NCBI RefSeq assembly: GCF_023736115.1
Contig: NZ_JAKQZC010000001.1
Location: 124,001 to 188,000 of the forward strand
Direction: 5' to 3'
DNA: 64,000 nt
DNA from: Salinicola avicenniae
Lineage (GTDB): Bacteria > Pseudomonadota > Gammaproteobacteria > Pseudomonadales > Halomonadaceae
The notes under the pieces are model-generated. The model was not told the origin of the DNA and made no database searches. It saw only the letters and a list, made by a program, of their open reading frames with translations. Positions 27,049 to 37,130 of the stretch are shown here, piece by piece. Made by a program: the position numbers and the translations under genes. Each line of letters starts with the position of its first letter. Position 1 is the first letter of the stretch.

Positions 27049-27951
27049 TCAAGGAGCCGGCGCCTGACTCACAGACACCGAAGATTCGAATATCAACGGC
27101 TTGAGTTCCGGGAAATACTCAAGACAGTTGGCAAACTGTCTGTCATTGCCTCCCCGCTTGATGTTGTCTTCATGCAATGCCGATTCCCCGGCTACCGGGG
27201 TCGGCAGAAAATCGACATTCTTGGCATTGATTCTGACACAGCGCGTGCCCGCTTTCAGCGACGCCATCTTGAACCAAATATCGTCCGCGTTCGGCGCCAG
27301 TTTACGGAACGCTTCCGTGTCGAAGACAACAGGATCAAGCACGCCCGGCGGATACAGCACGCCACCGCTACCAGTTGGCATGAGCGCCAGGTTCGGCGAT
27401 GTCGCCCGCGAGTCCTTGCGGCTTTTCACGACCTGATAAGAGATCGTGCCGGAGCCCGGCGAGCTCTCGCATAACATGTGCCCGCGATGACAGATAATAC
27501 TGCCAGGGTGGCGCCGACTGCCCTCGAGCAGTCGCCTCGCCCAGTCACGCGGGTACATCATGTCATCATCGGCAGTAATGATGGTGGCATCGGGATAACG
27601 CTTCAGCGCGTGGAGTAGCTTGTCATACGAGCGGTAATCCTCATCGCTGATCACGATCTCGACACCTCTACGCTGCAGCCGGTCCAGCGAGCTCGGCAAC
27701 TCGCCGATCGTGTCTGCGTCCTTTCTGGAGAGGTAGAGATGGACATCAAAGGCATCGAGCGTCTGCTCGCACAGTGACTCGAGTGTCGCGTAGACCTGAT
27801 CGATACGCGGCGGATGTGTCGTGAGAGAGAGGATCAATCGATTTCCACTACCCGGCACGCGCCGGCGGGAGCCTAGATTCTTGAGCCGATAATGAAGCAG
27901 GTAACACGCCGCCCTTAACTTTCGCTTCCGCTTCTTGGTCAATATTGCCAT
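27049..27951 (-). CDS. GT-A type glycosyltransferase (family 2-like)
   Basis: A 300-residue protein with a GT-A fold pattern. RLILSLTTHPPRIDQVYATLESL forms the first strand and helix. EIVISDEDYRSYDKLLHAL is followed by ATIITADDDMMYPRDW, a DDD metal motif. SNNDDIWF-like ADDIWFKMASLKAGT resembles the acceptor/catalytic-base helix. The N-terminus is strongly basic (TKKRKRKLR). Such proteins occur in O-antigen, capsule and core loci; the sugar is unknown. The ATG at 27951 is chosen because a weak GAG ribosome site precedes it. An ATG at 27981 is possible and would add ten residues. It is paired with the GT4 gene. Confidence 0.78.
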   Translation of the reverse strand: MAILTKKRKRKLRAACYLLHYRLKNLGSRRRVPGSGNRLILSLTTHPPRIDQVYATLESLCEQTLDAFDVHLYLSRKDADTIGELPSSLDRLQRRGVEIVISDEDYRSYDKLLHALKRYPDATIITADDDMMYPRDWARRLLEGSRRHPGSIICHRGHMLCESSPGSGTISYQVVKSRKDSRATSPNLALMPTGSGGVLYPPGVLDPVVFDTEAFRKLAPNADDIWFKMASLKAGTRCVRINAKNVDFLPTPVAGESALHEDNIKRGGNDRQFANCLEYFPELKPLIFESSVSVSQAPAP

Positions 27952-28018
27952 ATCGGCTCTCGTGGTTGGCGCGAGGAACATGGCTCGCGTGCCAGCATCG
28001 CGCAGGCTGGCATTCGGC

Positions 28019-29053
28019 TTAAATGGCCTCGGCGAGGCTTTCGGGACGTATCTGCTTCAGACAGTTGCGGTGCCCCAGCGGGCAGTGACGCTCGAAACAG
28101 GGCGAACAGGAGAGCGCCAGATAGTGGATATCGGCATTGTCGGTCAGCGGCGGCGTGTAGGCCGGCGACGACGAGCCGTACAGCGCCTGGATCCGCGTGC
28201 CCACGGCGGCAGCCACGTGCATCAGACCGGAGTCGTTGGTCACGACCTGTTCACAAGCGGCCAGCAGATCGACCGCATCCGCCAGCTTCGTCTTGCCGCA
28301 CAGGTTGTGCGCGTGTTCAAGCTCGGCGGTGATGGTACCGCCGGCCTCGGCATCCTTGGGACCGCCCATCACCCAGACGGCATACCCGCGCGCGATCAAT
28401 GACTCGGCCAGTTCGCGGAAATACTCGAGCGGCCACTGCTTGGCCGGCCCATACTCCGCACCGGGCATCATGCCGATGGCCGGGCGATCGCCGAGCGCCA
28501 GCTCGGCACGTAGCGCGACCTGCCGCTCGCCGTCGACGCGCAGCCGCGGGTGGGGCGTCGGAAACTCGCCGCTCGTCGCCGCTCGTGCGTCCAGGCCAAG
28601 CGCGACGAACCGCTTGACGGTCTGATCGAGCACGCTCTTGTCGAGCCTGCGCCGCTCGTTAAGCAGCACGAAGCGCTGCTCGCCAGTGAAGCCGGTACGC
28701 CGCGGAATCCGCGCGAGAAACGGCACCAGCGCCGACTTCAGCGAACGTGGCAGCACGATGGCGTGATCGTATCGCCCTTTCAGCGAGCGGGCGACGGCAC
28801 GGCGCGTCTGCCACCCGAACTCGCCATGTTTCACGTCGAGCGCGATCGCCTCGTCGACCTCCGGCATGCGCTCGAGAATCGGCAGCGACCAGCCCGGCGC
28901 GACCACCCCGAGGAAGGCACCGGGATGACGCGCCTTGAGGGTGATGAACAGACTCTGCGCCATGACCATGTCGCCCACCCAGGAAGGGCCGACGACCAGG
29001 ATTCGCGGCGATGGCGAGGTGGTCTCGCGCATGGCGGCGGCGGCTTCAGCCAT
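28019..29053 (-). CDS. waaF: ADP-heptose--LPS heptosyltransferase II
   Basis: A 344-residue GT9 enzyme matching E. coli WaaF (348). [20 protein letters not shown] is the WaaF N-terminal motif. [26 protein letters not shown] and [21 protein letters not shown] carry the substrate-binding residues, and [16 protein letters not shown] is the GT9 donor motif. It adds the second heptose to the inner core. The start overlaps the hldD stop by 8 bp, so the two are coupled. The residues before ILVVGP are variable, so a shorter start at an internal Met (MRETTSPSP) cannot be excluded. Confidence 0.94.
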   Translation of the reverse strand: MAEAAAAMRETTSPSPRILVVGPSWVGDMVMAQSLFITLKARHPGAFLGVVAPGWSLPILERMPEVDEAIALDVKHGEFGWQTRRAVARSLKGRYDHAIVLPRSLKSALVPFLARIPRRTGFTGEQRFVLLNERRRLDKSVLDQTVKRFVALGLDARAATSGEFPTPHPRLRVDGERQVALRAELALGDRPAIGMMPGAEYGPAKQWPLEYFRELAESLIARGYAVWVMGGPKDAEAGGTITAELEHAHNLCGKTKLADAVDLLAACEQVVTNDSGLMHVAAAVGTRIQALYGSSSPAYTPPLTDNADIHYLALSCSPCFERHCPLGHRNCLKQIRPESLAEAI

Positions 29054-30005
29054 TCAGCCATTCCAGATAGGCCAGGACACCCTCGCGCACGGTCTTGAAC
29101 TCCGCCGTGTAGCCGGCTTCGCGCAGGCGGCCGATATCGGCGCGCGTGTAGCTCTGATAGCGCCCCTTGAGCTCGTCGGGAAAGTCGATGTACTCGATGT
29201 CCCCTTTTCCGTAGAACTCGATCGCGGTCTCGGCGATCGCCTTGAACGGCTCGGCGCGACCGGTACCGAGGTTGTAGATGCCGGAAACGTCGGGGTTGTC
29301 GAGGAACCAGAGATTGACGTCGACGACATCGCCGACATAGACGAAGTCCCGGCTCTGCATGCCGGCTTCATAACCGTCCCAGGCGCCGAAAAGCTTGGGG
29401 TTCTCGCCGCGCTGCACCTGGGTGTGATGATGGTAGGCAACACTCGCCATCTTGCCCTTGTGCTGCTCGCGCGGCCCATAGACGTTGAAGTAACGAAAAC
29501 CGACGACCTGGCTGTCGAAGGTGTCCCAGCGAGCCCGCACGTACTGATCGAACAGCAGCTTGGAATAGCCGTAGACGTTGAGCGGTTTCTCGTGCGCGGG
29601 ATCCTCGACGAAGACCTCGCTGCCGCCGTAGGTGGCAGCGGAAGATGCATAAAGAAACGGGATGCGCTTGGCCTGGCAGTACTCGAGCAATACCTTGGAG
29701 TACTCGAAATTGTTCTCCAGCATGAAGCGGCCGTCCCACTCCGTGGTATCGGAGCAGGCCCCCTCATGGAAGATCGCCTCGATCGGCGGCAAACCGGCAC
29801 CGATCTCGCCGCGCAGCGCGGCTTTCACGCGTGCCAGGAAATCATCCTTGTCGAGATAGTCTCCCAGGGTGCAGTCGGCCAGATTGACGAACTTGGTGCC
29901 ATCGCTGAGATCGTCGACGACCATGACGTCCAGATGGCCGCGCGCGTTGAGTGCCTTGACCAGATTGGCCCCGATGAAGCCGGCGCCGCCGGTGACTACG
30001 ATCAT
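29046..30005 (-). CDS. hldD: ADP-L-glycero-D-manno-heptose 6-epimerase
   Basis: The final step of ADP-L,D-heptose synthesis. A short-chain dehydrogenase fold with NADP motif [19 protein letters not shown], the catalytic Tyr-x3-Lys in [15 protein letters not shown], Ser in [10 protein letters not shown], and [18 protein letters not shown], all characteristic of HldD. The ATG at 30005 gives 319 residues (E. coli 310) and has GAGGAAAG upstream. The open frame extends to 30137 but lacks homology. It forms an operon with waaF and is divergent from glyQ. Confidence 0.96.
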   Translation of the reverse strand: MIVVTGGAGFIGANLVKALNARGHLDVMVVDDLSDGTKFVNLADCTLGDYLDKDDFLARVKAALRGEIGAGLPPIEAIFHEGACSDTTEWDGRFMLENNFEYSKVLLEYCQAKRIPFLYASSAATYGGSEVFVEDPAHEKPLNVYGYSKLLFDQYVRARWDTFDSQVVGFRYFNVYGPREQHKGKMASVAYHHHTQVQRGENPKLFGAWDGYEAGMQSRDFVYVGDVVDVNLWFLDNPDVSGIYNLGTGRAEPFKAIAETAIEFYGKGDIEYIDFPDELKGRYQSYTRADIGRLREAGYTAEFKTVREGVLAYLEWLNG

Positions 30006-30164
30006 GTCGCTTTCCTCTTGTCTCGACTCGGCCAGATATCTCGGCGCGTCCTGGATGCATCCCGAGACTCGGCCCGAGGTGGATTCGTGACGGTGCCTAT
30101 AACCGATTAGGCGGTAATTGTATACTTGGCGGCTCACGAATTCATGGGCAACGGTACGCAGTCA

Positions 30165-31123
<959 letters not shown>

Positions 31124-31127
<4 letters not shown>

Positions 31128-33196
31128 GCATGGCAGCCAATACCCTACTGATCGAACTGGGCGTCGAAGAGCTGCCGCCGAGTGCCCTGAGCCAGCTCGC
31201 GACGGCGCTGCGCGACGGCGTCGTCAAAGGTCTGGAGACCGCCGGGGTCGCTTTCGACGAGGCCCGCGCCCTTGCCTCTCCGCGTCGTCTGGCCGTGCAT
31301 ATCGAGTCGCTTGCCGACAAGCAACCCGACCGGGAAGTCGAGAAACGCGGCCCGGCACTGGCGGCCGCCTTCAAGGACGGCCAGCCCACCAAGGCCGCCG
31401 AGGGGTTTGCACGTTCCTGCGGCGTCAGTGTCGAGGAACTCATCCACCTGGAAACCGACAAGGGCACCTGGCTCGGCTACCGCGAGCAGCAGACGGGCGA
31501 GGCAGTCGACCAACTGCTGCCCGGTATCATCGCCGATGCCGTTCATGCGCTACCCGTGCCCAAGAACATGCGCTGGGGCGCATCGCGCCTCGAGTTCTCT
31601 CGCCCGGTGCACTGGCTGGTACTGCTACATGGCGATCAGGTCGTGCCCGCCAGCGTACTGGGGCTCGACGCAGGACGCACCACCCGCGGTCACCGCTTCC
31701 ATGCGCCCGAACCCATCGAGCTGGCCCATGCGGGCGACTACGAATCGGCGCTCGAAAACGCCTATGTCCTGGTCGATCTCGAACGCCGGCGCGAACGCAT
31801 TCGCGAACAGGTGCTGGCGGAGGCCGAGGTGCATGGTGGCCAGGCCGTCATCGACGAGGACCTGCTCGAGGAGGTCAACGGCCTGGTCGAATGGCCGGTC
31901 GCGCTGACCGGCAGCTTCGACGAGCGCTTCCTGGAAGTGCCGGCCGAATGCCTGATCTCTTCGATGAAGGCCAATCAGAAGTACTTCCACCTGCTCGATG
32001 ACGCCGGCAACCTCAAGCCGCAGTTCATCACCCTCGCCAACATCGAAAGCGATGACCCCCAGCAAGTGATCTACGGCAACGAAAAGGTGATCCGCCCCCG
32101 TCTGGCGGATGCGGCCTTCTTCTACGAGACCGATCGCAAACAGACGCTGGAGTCGCGTCGACAATCGCTGGAAAACGTCGTCTTCCAGCAGCAGCTGGGC
32201 ACGCTGGCCGACAAGGCCGCGCGCAGCGAGGTCATTGCCCGCTTCATCGCTGAGAAAATCGACGGCGACAGCACGGCTGCCGCGCGTGCCGCCCAGCTGG
32301 CCAAATGCGATCTGGTCACCGAGATGGTGCTCGAGTTCCCCGAGCTTCAAGGCATCATGGGCACCTACTACGCGCGCCATGACGGCGAGCCGGAAGCCGT
32401 CGCCGAGGCGCTGCACGAGCAGTATCTACCCCGCTTCGCCGGCGATGCCATTCCGCAGACCGCCACGGGCCTGGCCATCGCGCTCGCCGACCGACTCGAC
32501 ACCCTCACCGGGATCTTCGGTATCGGCCAGCGCCCAACCGGCGCCAAGGACCCGTTCGCGTTACGTCGGGCGACGATCGGCGTACTCAATATCCTGATCA
32601 AGGGCGAGCTGAACCTCGACCTGCGCGAGCTTCTGGAACTGGCAGCGTCCCAGCACCGGGACCTCCCCAAGGCCGAAGGGTTAGTCGACGACGTTCTTGC
32701 CTACATGCTCGACCGCTTCCGTGCCTGGGCGCAGGACGAAGGGCTGCCAGTCTCGGTCTATCTCGCCGTGCGTGCGCGCCCCGTGACTCGCCCGCTCGAC
32801 TTTGCCCGTCGCCTGCACGCCGTGCACCGCTTCGAGCAGCGCGAAGAGGCCGCTGCCCTCGCCGCCGCCAATAAGCGTGTCTCGAATATCCTGGCCAAGC
32901 AGTCTCACGACGGCCGCACTGCCGTCGAAAGCGAGCGCCTCGTCGAGGATGCCGAGATCGCGCTGGCCAATGCCGTTGCCGACTGCCGTCAGCAGGTCGA
33001 ACCGCTGTTTCGCGAGGCGGCCTACGCGGAAGCACTCGACATTCTGGCCACGCTGCGTGCGCCGGTGGATCGCTTCTTCGACGAAGTCATGGTCGCGGTC
33101 GACGATGAAGCGATGCGTGCCAACCGCCTCGCGCTGCTGGCAAGCCTTCAGGCACTGTTCCTCGAAGTCGCGGACATCGCCGAACTGCAGCAGTAA
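31124..33196 (+). CDS. glyS: Glycyl-tRNA synthetase beta subunit
   Basis: The 690-residue beta chain (E. coli 689) binds tRNA-Gly and completes GlyRS. Typical features are [15 protein letters not shown] at the N-terminus, [19 protein letters not shown], the HD-like core region [21 protein letters not shown], and the C-terminal anticodon-binding helical domain ending in [14 protein letters not shown]. The start ATG overlaps the glyQ stop (ATGA), and GGGAG lies just upstream. A terminator follows at 33240. Confidence 0.97.
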
Positions 33197-33202
33197 TCCT
33201 GT

Positions 33203-33218
33203 GGTTTCACGTGAAACC
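33203..33218. promoter_or_regulatory. parS-like site 1 (14/16 match)
   Basis: GGTTTCACGTGAAACC, which matches the parS consensus TGTTTCACGTGAAACA at the 14 inner bases. It lies 7 bp after glyS in a perfect 20-bp palindrome (33201-33220). Confidence 0.75.
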
Positions 33219-33239
33219 ACCCTGGCGACTGTCGCCACC

Positions 33240-33265
33240 AAACACCCGGCCACGACCGGGTGTTT
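33240..33265 (+). terminator. Intrinsic terminator after glyS
   Basis: Stem AAACACCCGG / CCGGGTGTTT (10 bp) with a 6-base loop, then GCATTTC. The T-rich 3' arm and its place 44 bp after glyS fit a rho-independent terminator for glyQS. Confidence 0.75.
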
Positions 33266-33332
33266 GCATTTCAAGAACCGTCTTTGGGCCGCCATACCGT
33301 TAGGGAGCCACCTCCCCCTTGAAGAAGCCCAG

Positions 33333-33348
33333 TGTTCCACGTGAAACA
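33333..33348. promoter_or_regulatory. parS site 2 (15/16 match)
   Basis: TGTTCCACGTGAAACA. The only difference from the consensus is C at position 5, a variant common among chromosomal parS sites. It lies 130 bp from site 1, in the glyS-gmhB gap. The rest of that gap (about 33350-33560) shows no gene. Confidence 0.88.
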
Positions 33349-33563
33349 TTTACGCCGGGGTTCCGGCTCAAAAGGTATGGTTCTATCCCCCACCCCACTA
33401 TCTGCGACGATCTACCCAGTGCGATTCCCGAACTGACTTAGCCGAGCTGACTTGGCCGTCGACGCCCCGCTCTCATACGGTCTCCCACTAAACCGCCTGC
33501 TTTGCCAACCCCGACGCCGACCGGGATAATGCGTCTCGGCCCTATTCTCCAGATGGACCGACC

Positions 33564-34121
33564 ATGCCCAACGAACCCGGAATCGTCATACTCGACCGCG
33601 ACGGCGTCATCAATCGCGATTCGGATGCCTATATCAAATCTGTCGACGAGTGGCAGGTGCTGCCCGGCGCCATAGAGGCGATCGCACGGCTTTCACAAGC
33701 CGGCTGGCGCGTCGCGGTAGCCACCAACCAGTCAGGCATCGGACGCGGATACTACGACACGCAAACTCTTTCGCAGATCCATCGTCTGCTGGTTGCCAAG
33801 GTCGAGGCCGCTGGCGGTCAGCTCGAGCGCATCGAATACTGCCCCCACCTGCCGGATGCCGGGTGTCGCTGCCGCAAACCCAATCCCGGCATGCTGGAGC
33901 GGATACTTTCGGCGGTCGACCGGAATGCCGTACCGTGCTGGATGGTCGGCGACAGCCTGCGAGATCTTGAGGCTGGTCTAGCCGCGCACTGCCGAACCGC
34001 GCTCGTACTTACCGGCAATGGGAAGGCAACGCGGGACAAGCTGGACCGGCGCTTCACCGAGACCTGGATCTGCGACGACCTCCATCACTTCGCCACACGG
34101 CTGCTCAGCGCCTCTGACTGA
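33564..34121 (+). CDS. gmhB: D-glycero-beta-D-manno-heptose-1,7-bisphosphate 7-phosphatase
   Basis: A 185-residue HAD phosphatase, the size of E. coli GmhB (191). Motif I is VILDRDGVINRDS, motif II is VATNQSGIGRGYY, and motif III/IV is KPNPGML and MVGDSLRDLEAGLAA. The zinc-binding set Cys-x-His...Cys-x-Cys is visible in CPHLPDAGCRCRKP, diagnostic of GmhB. It removes the 7-phosphate during ADP-heptose synthesis, between the HldE kinase and adenylyltransferase steps. It follows glyS, as in pseudomonads, with two parS sites between them. Confidence 0.95.
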   Translation: MPNEPGIVILDRDGVINRDSDAYIKSVDEWQVLPGAIEAIARLSQAGWRVAVATNQSGIGRGYYDTQTLSQIHRLLVAKVEAAGGQLERIEYCPHLPDAGCRCRKPNPGMLERILSAVDRNAVPCWMVGDSLRDLEAGLAAHCRTALVLTGNGKATRDKLDRRFTETWICDDLHHFATRLLSASD

Positions 34122-34154
34122 CGTGCCTTGGCGGCCCCGTCGTGGTGACTGTGC

Positions 34155-34170
34155 TGTTTCACGTGAAACA
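34155..34170. promoter_or_regulatory. parS site 3 (perfect)
   Basis: TGTTTCACGTGAAACA, identical to the universal parS consensus, between gmhB and the AsmA gene and outside both coding regions. Confidence 0.93.
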
Positions 34171-34253
34171 TGGCGACTACCCGAAAGGCGAAGGAGGCAA
34201 AACGTCACCTCGTCTATCCTTGGAGCACAAGCCCAAGGGACGGGATCAACCTC

Positions 34254-36335
34254 ATGACACTCGGAAAGAAGATCGGCCTCGGCGCGCTGGCCGTTCTACT
34301 GATTCTCCTCGCCGCGCCTTTTGCGGTCGTGGCCTTCTATGACTGGAATGGCCTGAAGCCGCAAATCGAGGAACGTGCCTCTGCCACACTGGGGCGTGAG
34401 GTCGCCATCAGCGGCGATCTCGATATCGGATGGCAGTGGCCTTCTGGCGACAGTGGTTGGCGCCGCTGGGTACCCTGGCTCCAGCTGCACGCCGAACGTC
34501 TCCGCATCGGTAGCCCGGCGGCCCTCACCGACACCGATCTGGTCAATGCCGAGGCACTTTCCATCAGTTTCGCCCCTCTCCCACTACTAGATCGCAGGCT
34601 GTCGCTTCCGGCCATCACATTGCGAGGCGCCCAGGCCTCGCTGGTGCGGGTGGAAGATGGCAACAATAACTGGACGTTCGATCTCACCGGGGAAGATAAC
34701 GTGACCAAAGAGGAAGGCGCCGGAAACGAAGATAGCCAGAGCGGATGGACAGTGGACGTTGGCACGCTCGATTTCGATCCGATCGACATCGACTATCGTG
34801 ATGCCACGCTGGCAGCCGACATCAATGCCTCACTGGAACTGCTGGGTGAACCGATCGCCTTCGACGAGCTGACCGATCGCCAGGGCGTCGAGGCCGTCGC
34901 CGATCAACCGGTCGTCGACTACCGGTTCGGCTGGCAGGTCGAAGGCACCTATCAGCATCAGCCGGTGACCGGCTCGGGGCGTCTAGGCGGGCTCGCCGCA
35001 CTGCGCTCACCGGGTGCCCCCTACCCGCTGCAGGCCTCGCTCGAAGCCGGTGGTACACAAGTCGACATTAGCGGCACCTTGACCGACCCGTTATCACCGA
35101 AGCAGCTGAATCTCGACCTCGGCCTTTCCGGACGCAGTCTGGGGGATCTCTACGACATCCTCGGTGTCACCCTGCCCGAGACGCCAGCCTATGCTACCCG
35201 CGGCCATCTGACCGCCAACCTCGACACGCAGGAGGCGCTGGTATTCACCTACGATGACTTCGACGGCGAAATCGGCGAGAGCGACATCCATGGTCATCTG
35301 ACCTACCGTATGGGAGAGCCGCGTCCTTCGCTGACCGGCGAGGTCATCTCGAACCAGCTGCGATTTGCCGATCTCGCGCCGTTGATCGGCGCGGACAGCA
35401 ATGAAACCACTTCGCCCTCCAACGAGGAAACACAGGACGAAAGCCGCACGCAGCCGGCCGACAAGTTATTGCCCGTCAGCGAATTTCAGACGGCGCAATG
35501 GCGCACCATGGATGCTGATGTCACCTTCACGGCGGAGCGGATCGAACATGGCAACTCGCTGCCGTTGGAAGATCTCTATACACACGTGACGCTGAACGAT
35601 GGCGAAATTCTGCTCGATCCGCTTCGATTCGGCGTCGCCGGCGGCGATCTCAATACCACGCTGCGGCTCGACGGAAGTCAGACACCGATGCAGAGCCGGG
35701 TCGATATGCACATACGTCGCCTGCGTCTTGGCCAGCTGTTTCCCGACGTCGACATGATGGATGAGAGCCAGGGTGAACTGAATGGCGATGCGACCCTGAG
35801 CGGTAGCGGCAATTCCGTGGCCTCGGTTCTGGGCTCCAGCAACGGCAACCTGCAGATGCTGATCAGTGACGGCCGAATCAGTCAGAATCTGATGGAGCTG
35901 GCCGGCCTCAATGTCGGTAACTATCTGATCGGACAGCTATTTGGTGACGAGCAGGTCGATATCCATTGTGCCGCGACCCATCTTGAAGTCGAAAAGGGTA
36001 TCGCGCGGACCCGATTCTTTGTGATCGATACCGAGAACGCGCTGGTCCGCATATCCGGAACGGTCAATCTGGGCGATGAGACACTCGATCTGACCGTCGA
36101 GCCGGAGAGTAAGGGCGCTCGCATTTTTACGCTGCGATCCCCCCTTTACGTACGGGGTACGTTCAAGAACCCGTCACCCGGCGTCGATACCGGCTCGCTG
36201 CTGACCCGCGGGGCTGTCGGTGCCTTCCTGGGGACCGTCGCGGCACCGGCCGCCGGACTGCTTGCGCTGGTCTCCCCGAGCACCGACGAGACGACTCCAT
36301 GCAATGACTTCCTGAGTCAGCTGGAAACCGAGTGA
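34254..36335 (+). CDS. AsmA family protein
   Basis: A 693-residue AsmA-like protein. There is a short cytoplasmic N-terminus, one membrane segment (about 7-28, LGALAVLLILLAAPFAVVAF), then a long periplasmic beta-rich region. The typical AsmA start is FYDWNGLKPQIEERASATLGR followed by GDLDIGW. The conserved C-terminal AsmA_2 block has DMMDESQGELNGDATLSG and LRSPLYVRGTFKNPSPGVDTG. AsmA-like proteins are proposed bridge-type phospholipid carriers or outer-membrane maintenance factors. The ATG at 34254 starts the homology; the frame opens earlier, next to the perfect parS site. It is a single gene. Confidence 0.9.
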   Translation: MTLGKKIGLGALAVLLILLAAPFAVVAFYDWNGLKPQIEERASATLGREVAISGDLDIGWQWPSGDSGWRRWVPWLQLHAERLRIGSPAALTDTDLVNAEALSISFAPLPLLDRRLSLPAITLRGAQASLVRVEDGNNNWTFDLTGEDNVTKEEGAGNEDSQSGWTVDVGTLDFDPIDIDYRDATLAADINASLELLGEPIAFDELTDRQGVEAVADQPVVDYRFGWQVEGTYQHQPVTGSGRLGGLAALRSPGAPYPLQASLEAGGTQVDISGTLTDPLSPKQLNLDLGLSGRSLGDLYDILGVTLPETPAYATRGHLTANLDTQEALVFTYDDFDGEIGESDIHGHLTYRMGEPRPSLTGEVISNQLRFADLAPLIGADSNETTSPSNEETQDESRTQPADKLLPVSEFQTAQWRTMDADVTFTAERIEHGNSLPLEDLYTHVTLNDGEILLDPLRFGVAGGDLNTTLRLDGSQTPMQSRVDMHIRRLRLGQLFPDVDMMDESQGELNGDATLSGSGNSVASVLGSSNGNLQMLISDGRISQNLMELAGLNVGNYLIGQLFGDEQVDIHCAATHLEVEKGIARTRFFVIDTENALVRISGTVNLGDETLDLTVEPESKGARIFTLRSPLYVRGTFKNPSPGVDTGSLLTRGAVGAFLGTVAAPAAGLLALVSPSTDETTPCNDFLSQLETE

Positions 36336-36423
36336 GGAGACGGCAATCCACCAACTTGATGACCGTGCATGCCCCTGGCGAGGGCGGGGGCGCTATCGTG
36401 AATGCAGGAGATGTCATGTCGCC

Positions 36424-36439
36424 TGTTTCACGTGAAACA
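36424..36439. promoter_or_regulatory. parS site 4 (perfect)
   Basis: A second exact copy of TGTTTCACGTGAAACA, in the 188-bp gap between the convergent AsmA and hypothetical genes. Confidence 0.93.
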
Positions 36440-36462
36440 TGAGGTAGCCGATCAACCGGACC

Positions 36463-36490
36463 GCCACCGGGCAACATCTTTCCCGGTGGC
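36463..36490. terminator. Hairpin between convergent genes
   Basis: GCCACCGGG and CCCGGTGGC (9-bp perfect stem), 10-base loop CAACATCTTT. It sits between the AsmA stop and the stop of the leftward hypothetical gene. No T-run, so it may act as a weak bidirectional terminator. Confidence 0.45.
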
Positions 36491-36523
36491 TCGCCGCCGT
36501 TGGCAAACTCGAGAGCCAACGTC

Positions 36524-36943
36524 TCAGTCTGCGGCCGTCGCCTCGGCATTTCGATTATCGTCGTACTGCTTGCCGAGCGCATCCAGGGCCTGAATCAGCT
36601 TCTCGATTTCAGCATCGAACTTCTGCTGCTGCTGGTGATAGAAGTGACGTGTAAACGTCGCCCCTTTGTGCTTCTTGGCTAAGGTGGAGAACTGATCGCC
36701 CAGCTGCTCGGTGTGGTAGCGCAGCCGTTCGGAGAGGAATGACGAATGTCCCTGCCGACAGGCGACATCCATCAGGGCACGGACCTGGACGGTCAGTAGA
36801 TAGAGCTGCAACACGTTGCGCTCCTGCACCTCCCGCTGGGTGGAAACGCTGTCGTCGAGCAGGTTGATGGCACTCATCTCGCAGCAGTCGTTGTCGCGGG
36901 GCGAAGACGCTGACACCTGGGCGTATTTCTCTTGAGCGGACAT
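36524..36943 (-). CDS. Conserved-looking helical hypothetical protein
   Basis: A 139-residue protein, almost all helical by appearance, with heptad-like stretches (NVLQLYLLTVQVRALMDVAC, FDAEIEKLIQALDALGKQY). There is no signal peptide or membrane segment. Two adjacent cysteines (DNDCCEM) and one more at ACRQGH are present. The ATG at 36943 has AGGAGG ten bases upstream. An earlier GTG at 36964 would put that site inside the gene. It is next to a perfect parS site and converges on the AsmA gene. No family is recognised. Confidence 0.6.
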   Translation of the reverse strand: MSAQEKYAQVSASSPRDNDCCEMSAINLLDDSVSTQREVQERNVLQLYLLTVQVRALMDVACRQGHSSFLSERLRYHTEQLGDQFSTLAKKHKGATFTRHFYHQQQQKFDAEIEKLIQALDALGKQYDDNRNAEATAAD

Positions 36944-37130
36944 GAGAATGCTGCCTCCTGACACGGTGATGGGACCGAAAGGTACAGTCTAACTCTGTAA
37001 CTTCCGTTGACTGTTCGCCATTGGTCGAATCGCCGCAGGGCCTCCTAAAGCGTAATGGCGAAGCGCCGGCGTCGGCGCCAGAGTGATCGAAAGTTCTGCG
37101 TTAGGGGCCTATGCCCCGGGAGAGATCAGC

